Of a stretch of DNA of 14,881 nucleotides, positions 13,000-14,881 are shown one piece after another; position 1 is the stretch's first letter; each line of letters begins with the position of its first letter. The translations under genes and the position numbers were made by a program. Under the pieces are notes generated by a model that saw only the letters and a program-made list of their open reading frames with translations, was not told the DNA's origin and searched no databases. The stretch is from Candidatus Rokuibacteriota bacterium (GTDB taxonomy: Bacteria > Methylomirabilota > Methylomirabilia > Rokubacteriales > JACPHL01), in the NCBI GenBank assembly GCA_016188625.1, contig JACPHL010000274.1:1-14881 (forward strand), given 5' to 3'.

Positions 13000-14643
13000 G
13001 TGGAGCGGCGGGAGGCCCCCGATGCGCCCGGCGAGGGTTCACGCGAGAGGCAGGGCGTGAGCGGGCGACGCGTGGCGCTGCTCCTCGGGCTCGCGGCCGT
13101 GGTCGCGATGGCGCTTGGCCTCGTCGCCCTCCCCCGCCTCGTCGAGCTCCCGCGGGTCCGCGCGCTCATCGCCGGGGAGACCTCCCGGCTCCTGGACCGA
13201 CGGGTCGCCTTCGAGCGCCTCGACCTGGCGCTCTTCCCCCTCCCCTCGGTCGTGCTGACGCGGCTCGAGGTCGCCAACGCCGAGGGGTTCAGCCGTGAGC
13301 CGTTCCTGGAGGTCCGCGAGGCACGGGTCAGGGTTCGCCTGCTCCCCCTGCTCCTGGGGCGTCTCGAGTTCGGGGAGGTGACCCTGGTCCAGCCGTGGGT
13401 CCTCCTCGAGCGGAGCGGCCGCGGGACCTGGAATCTCCCCGCGCCCGGCGGCGGGCGCCCGCTCCCCGCGGCCCCCCTGGTCGCGATCTCGCGCGTCGCG
13501 CTGAGCGACGGGAGCCTCACCTACCGGGAGCTCGGCCCCGACCTGACCCCCGTCGCCACGTACACCGTGGACCGGATCGACCTCGGCCTCCGGGATCTCG
13601 GCTGGACCACGCCGCTCCACATCGAGGGGGAGGCCCGCTTCGCGGCGGGCGGCGTGGCGGTGCGCTTCCGGGGCGAGGCCGGGCCCCTCTCCACGGTCGT
13701 CCGGGGCCTCGGCGAGCTCCCGCTCAAGGCCGACATCAGGGTCGCGGTGGAAGGGTGGGAGGGCCTCCCGCCGCTGGGCGCGCTGGCGGTGAGCGGGCGC
13801 GGGGAGGGCCAACTCCGGCTCGCGGGTCGGCTCGCCCATCTCTCCGGGGGAGGCCGCCTGGACTTCCCGCGCCTCGTCCTCAGCCGAGAGCAGCCGGCCT
13901 GTCCGCCCCCCCGCGGACGCAGCCTGGTCCTGGACGAGGTCCGCCTGCCGGTGACCGTGGCCGAGAGCCGGCTCCTGGCGAACCCCGTGACCCTCGGCGT
14001 GGGCGGGGGGCGGATCGCGGGGGAGCTCAGCCTCGGGTGGGAGGGGAACGACCCCGTGTTCCGGATCACCGGCCTCGTGGTCCGGGCGGTGGCCGCGGAG
14101 CGCCTGCTCGTGGACTACCTCTGCCAGCCCTACGCGGTGACCGGGCCGATCGACCTCACGGGGGAATTCTCGGCGCGCGGCCTCGGCGAGGCCTTCTGGC
14201 AGAGCGCGCGTGGGAGCGGCCGGCTCGAGGTCGGGCCGGGTCGGGTGGTCGGACCGGCGGCCCTCTCCCTCTTCACGGAGGTGGCCCGGGTCGGCGGGGC
14301 GATCTACTCCATCCTCAACGTGGACCTCCCCCTCTCCCTCTTCGCCTCGCCGCTAGAGTTCAAGCGGCTCTCCGCCTCCTGGCGGATCGAGGACGGCCGG
14401 GTGAGCACGCGCGACCTCCGCTACCGGAGCCGGCTCATGCGGATCGGCGGCGTCGGGAGCTACGGGCTCCTCGACCGGCGGCTCGACTTCGACCTCGCGG
14501 TCGAGACGGGGCGGACCGCCTACACCGTGAAGGTGGGGGGGACCGCCGATCAGCCGACCTTCCGGCCCATCCCGCGCTCGATCCTGAAGGGCGCCACCGA
14601 CCTCCTCCGCCGGCTCCTGGAGGGGCTGCCCGGTCGGGAGTAG
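13000..14643 (+). CDS. AsmA-like inner-membrane-anchored periplasmic protein
   Basis: This is an AsmA/DUF748-type protein, a family of large envelope proteins anchored by one N-terminal helix and related to bridge-like lipid transfer proteins. It has 547 residues from GTG 13000. One membrane helix lies at about 25-45 (ALLLGLAAVVAMALGLVALP). It is followed by the typical AsmA_N-like pattern LLDRRVAFERLDLALFPLPSVVLTRLEVAN, a repetitive beta-rich middle, and an AsmA C-terminal block from about 410 (SLFTEVARVGGAIYSILN, then LEFKRLSASWRIEDGRVSTRDL, GGVGSYGLLDRRLDFDLAVET). GTG 13057 is an alternative start: it has a better upstream purine-rich site and would remove 19 charged residues before the helix. 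It is 33 nt downstream of the secreted-protein gene and probably ends the operon. Confidence 0.85.
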   Translation: MERREAPDAPGEGSRERQGVSGRRVALLLGLAAVVAMALGLVALPRLVELPRVRALIAGETSRLLDRRVAFERLDLALFPLPSVVLTRLEVANAEGFSREPFLEVREARVRVRLLPLLLGRLEFGEVTLVQPWVLLERSGRGTWNLPAPGGGRPLPAAPLVAISRVALSDGSLTYRELGPDLTPVATYTVDRIDLGLRDLGWTTPLHIEGEARFAAGGVAVRFRGEAGPLSTVVRGLGELPLKADIRVAVEGWEGLPPLGALAVSGRGEGQLRLAGRLAHLSGGGRLDFPRLVLSREQPACPPPRGRSLVLDEVRLPVTVAESRLLANPVTLGVGGGRIAGELSLGWEGNDPVFRITGLVVRAVAAERLLVDYLCQPYAVTGPIDLTGEFSARGLGEAFWQSARGSGRLEVGPGRVVGPAALSLFTEVARVGGAIYSILNVDLPLSLFASPLEFKRLSASWRIEDGRVSTRDLRYRSRLMRIGGVGSYGLLDRRLDFDLAVETGRTAYTVKVGGTADQPTFRPIPRSILKGATDLLRRLLEGLPGRE

Positions 14644-14651
14644 GCCCTCCG

Positions 14652-14675
14652 GCGGCGTGAAGCGACTCACGCCGC
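14652..14675 (+). terminator. Hairpin ending the M16-partner/AsmA operon
   Basis: GCGGCGTGA (14652-14660) pairs perfectly with TCACGCCGC (14667-14675) around a 6-nt loop, starting 8 nt after the AsmA-like stop. No U-tract follows, so it is a candidate terminator only. It separates the operon from the citrate synthase promoter. Confidence 0.5.
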
Positions 14676-14688
14676 GAGCCCGATCCGC

Positions 14689-14717
14689 TTGAAGCCGCTC
14701 GGGGGATGTGGTACAAA
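14689..14717 (+). promoter_or_regulatory. Promoter of citrate synthase gene
   Basis: TTGAAG (14689-14694, 4 of 6) and TACAAA (14712-14717, 4 of 6) are separated by 17 nt. The -10 lies in an A/T-rich patch (TACAAAGAATTAT) that is unusual for this window. The predicted start near 14724 gives a short leader with GGAG (14735-14738) 5 nt before the ATG. Confidence 0.6.
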
Positions 14718-14743
14718 GAATTATCCTGCGCGGCGGAGTGATC

Positions 14744-14881
14744 ATGACCACCCCGACCTTCAAGGCCGGCCTCGAAGACGTCGTCGTCTCCACCTCCGAG
14801 ATCTGCTTCATCGACGGCGAGCAGGGACGGCTCCTCTACCGGGGCTACGACATCCACGACCTCGTCGCCCGCTCCACCTTC
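14744..14881 (+). CDS. gltA: Citrate synthase, N-terminal part (gene cut by window end)
   Basis: Citrate synthase condenses oxaloacetate with acetyl-CoA, the entry step of the TCA cycle. The first 46 codons are visible. The product opens MTTPTFKAGLEDVVVSTSEI and continues CFIDGEQGRLLYRGYDIHDL, the characteristic start of the short bacterial/archaeal type (CitZ-like) of about 370-430 residues rather than the longer E. coli GltA type. 2-Methylcitrate synthase has a similar N-terminus and cannot be excluded from this fragment. ATG 14744 is supported by GGAG five bases upstream and by the promoter at 14689-14717. The catalytic His and Asp residues lie beyond the window. Confidence 0.9.
   Translation, partial: MTTPTFKAGLEDVVVSTSEICFIDGEQGRLLYRGYDIHDLVARSTF

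Overview
The window is very GC-rich bacterial chromosome, about 70% or more by eye, with third codon positions almost all G or C. It is densely packed, with short intergenic gaps. Gene content is ordinary free-living heterotroph: sugar phosphate metabolism, a class I CoA-transferase, M16 peptidases, a HlyD/ABC-2 exporter, an AsmA-like protein and citrate synthase. AsmA-like and HlyD-type proteins imply a diderm envelope. The combination resembles soil/subsurface high-GC lineages such as Candidatus Rokubacteria/Methylomirabilota; that placement is inference from style and content, not from a marker gene.

Region 1 (1-3064, + strand) is a carbon operon. It holds the C-terminal end of 6-phosphogluconolactonase, a Glk-family glucokinase overlapping it by 4 nt, and a 607-residue GH15 glucoamylase/trehalase-type hydrolase. 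Together they would release glucose, phosphorylate it and feed the oxidative pentose phosphate route. Region 2 (3065-3345) is a gene-free convergent spacer packed with inverted repeats, including a 220-bp segment bounded by perfect 15-bp inverted repeats. Region 3 (3346-5077, - strand) encodes the two subunits of a glutaconate-CoA-transferase-like enzyme.

Region 4 (5173-9982, + strand) is an M16 metallopeptidase followed by a HlyD-type adaptor, an ABC ATPase and an ABC-2 permease, tightly spaced and probably one transcript. Region 5 (9983-10118) is a second convergent spacer with three hairpins in tandem. Region 6 (10119-10860, - strand) encodes a tandem-CBS protein and a 58-residue DUF1059-type protein. 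Region 7 (11037-14643, + strand) encodes a non-catalytic M16 partner, a small secreted protein of unknown function and an AsmA-like protein, ending in a hairpin. The window closes with the first 46 codons of citrate synthase behind its own promoter.

Two themes stand out. First, the two M16 proteins are complementary: one keeps the zinc site and has lost the conserved substrate-binding Tyr, and the other keeps Arg/Tyr and has lost the zinc site. They sit in different operons separated by an exporter and a divergent gene pair. Second, three genes (both M16 genes and the CoA-transferase A subunit) have a -10 hexamer only 7-8 nt before the ATG, which predicts leaderless transcripts. The CBS and citrate synthase genes instead have leaders with Shine-Dalgarno sites. 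No gene-free stretch exceeds 300 bases; the longest is 281 bases (3065-3345). No tRNA, rRNA, CRISPR array or intact insertion sequence was seen.
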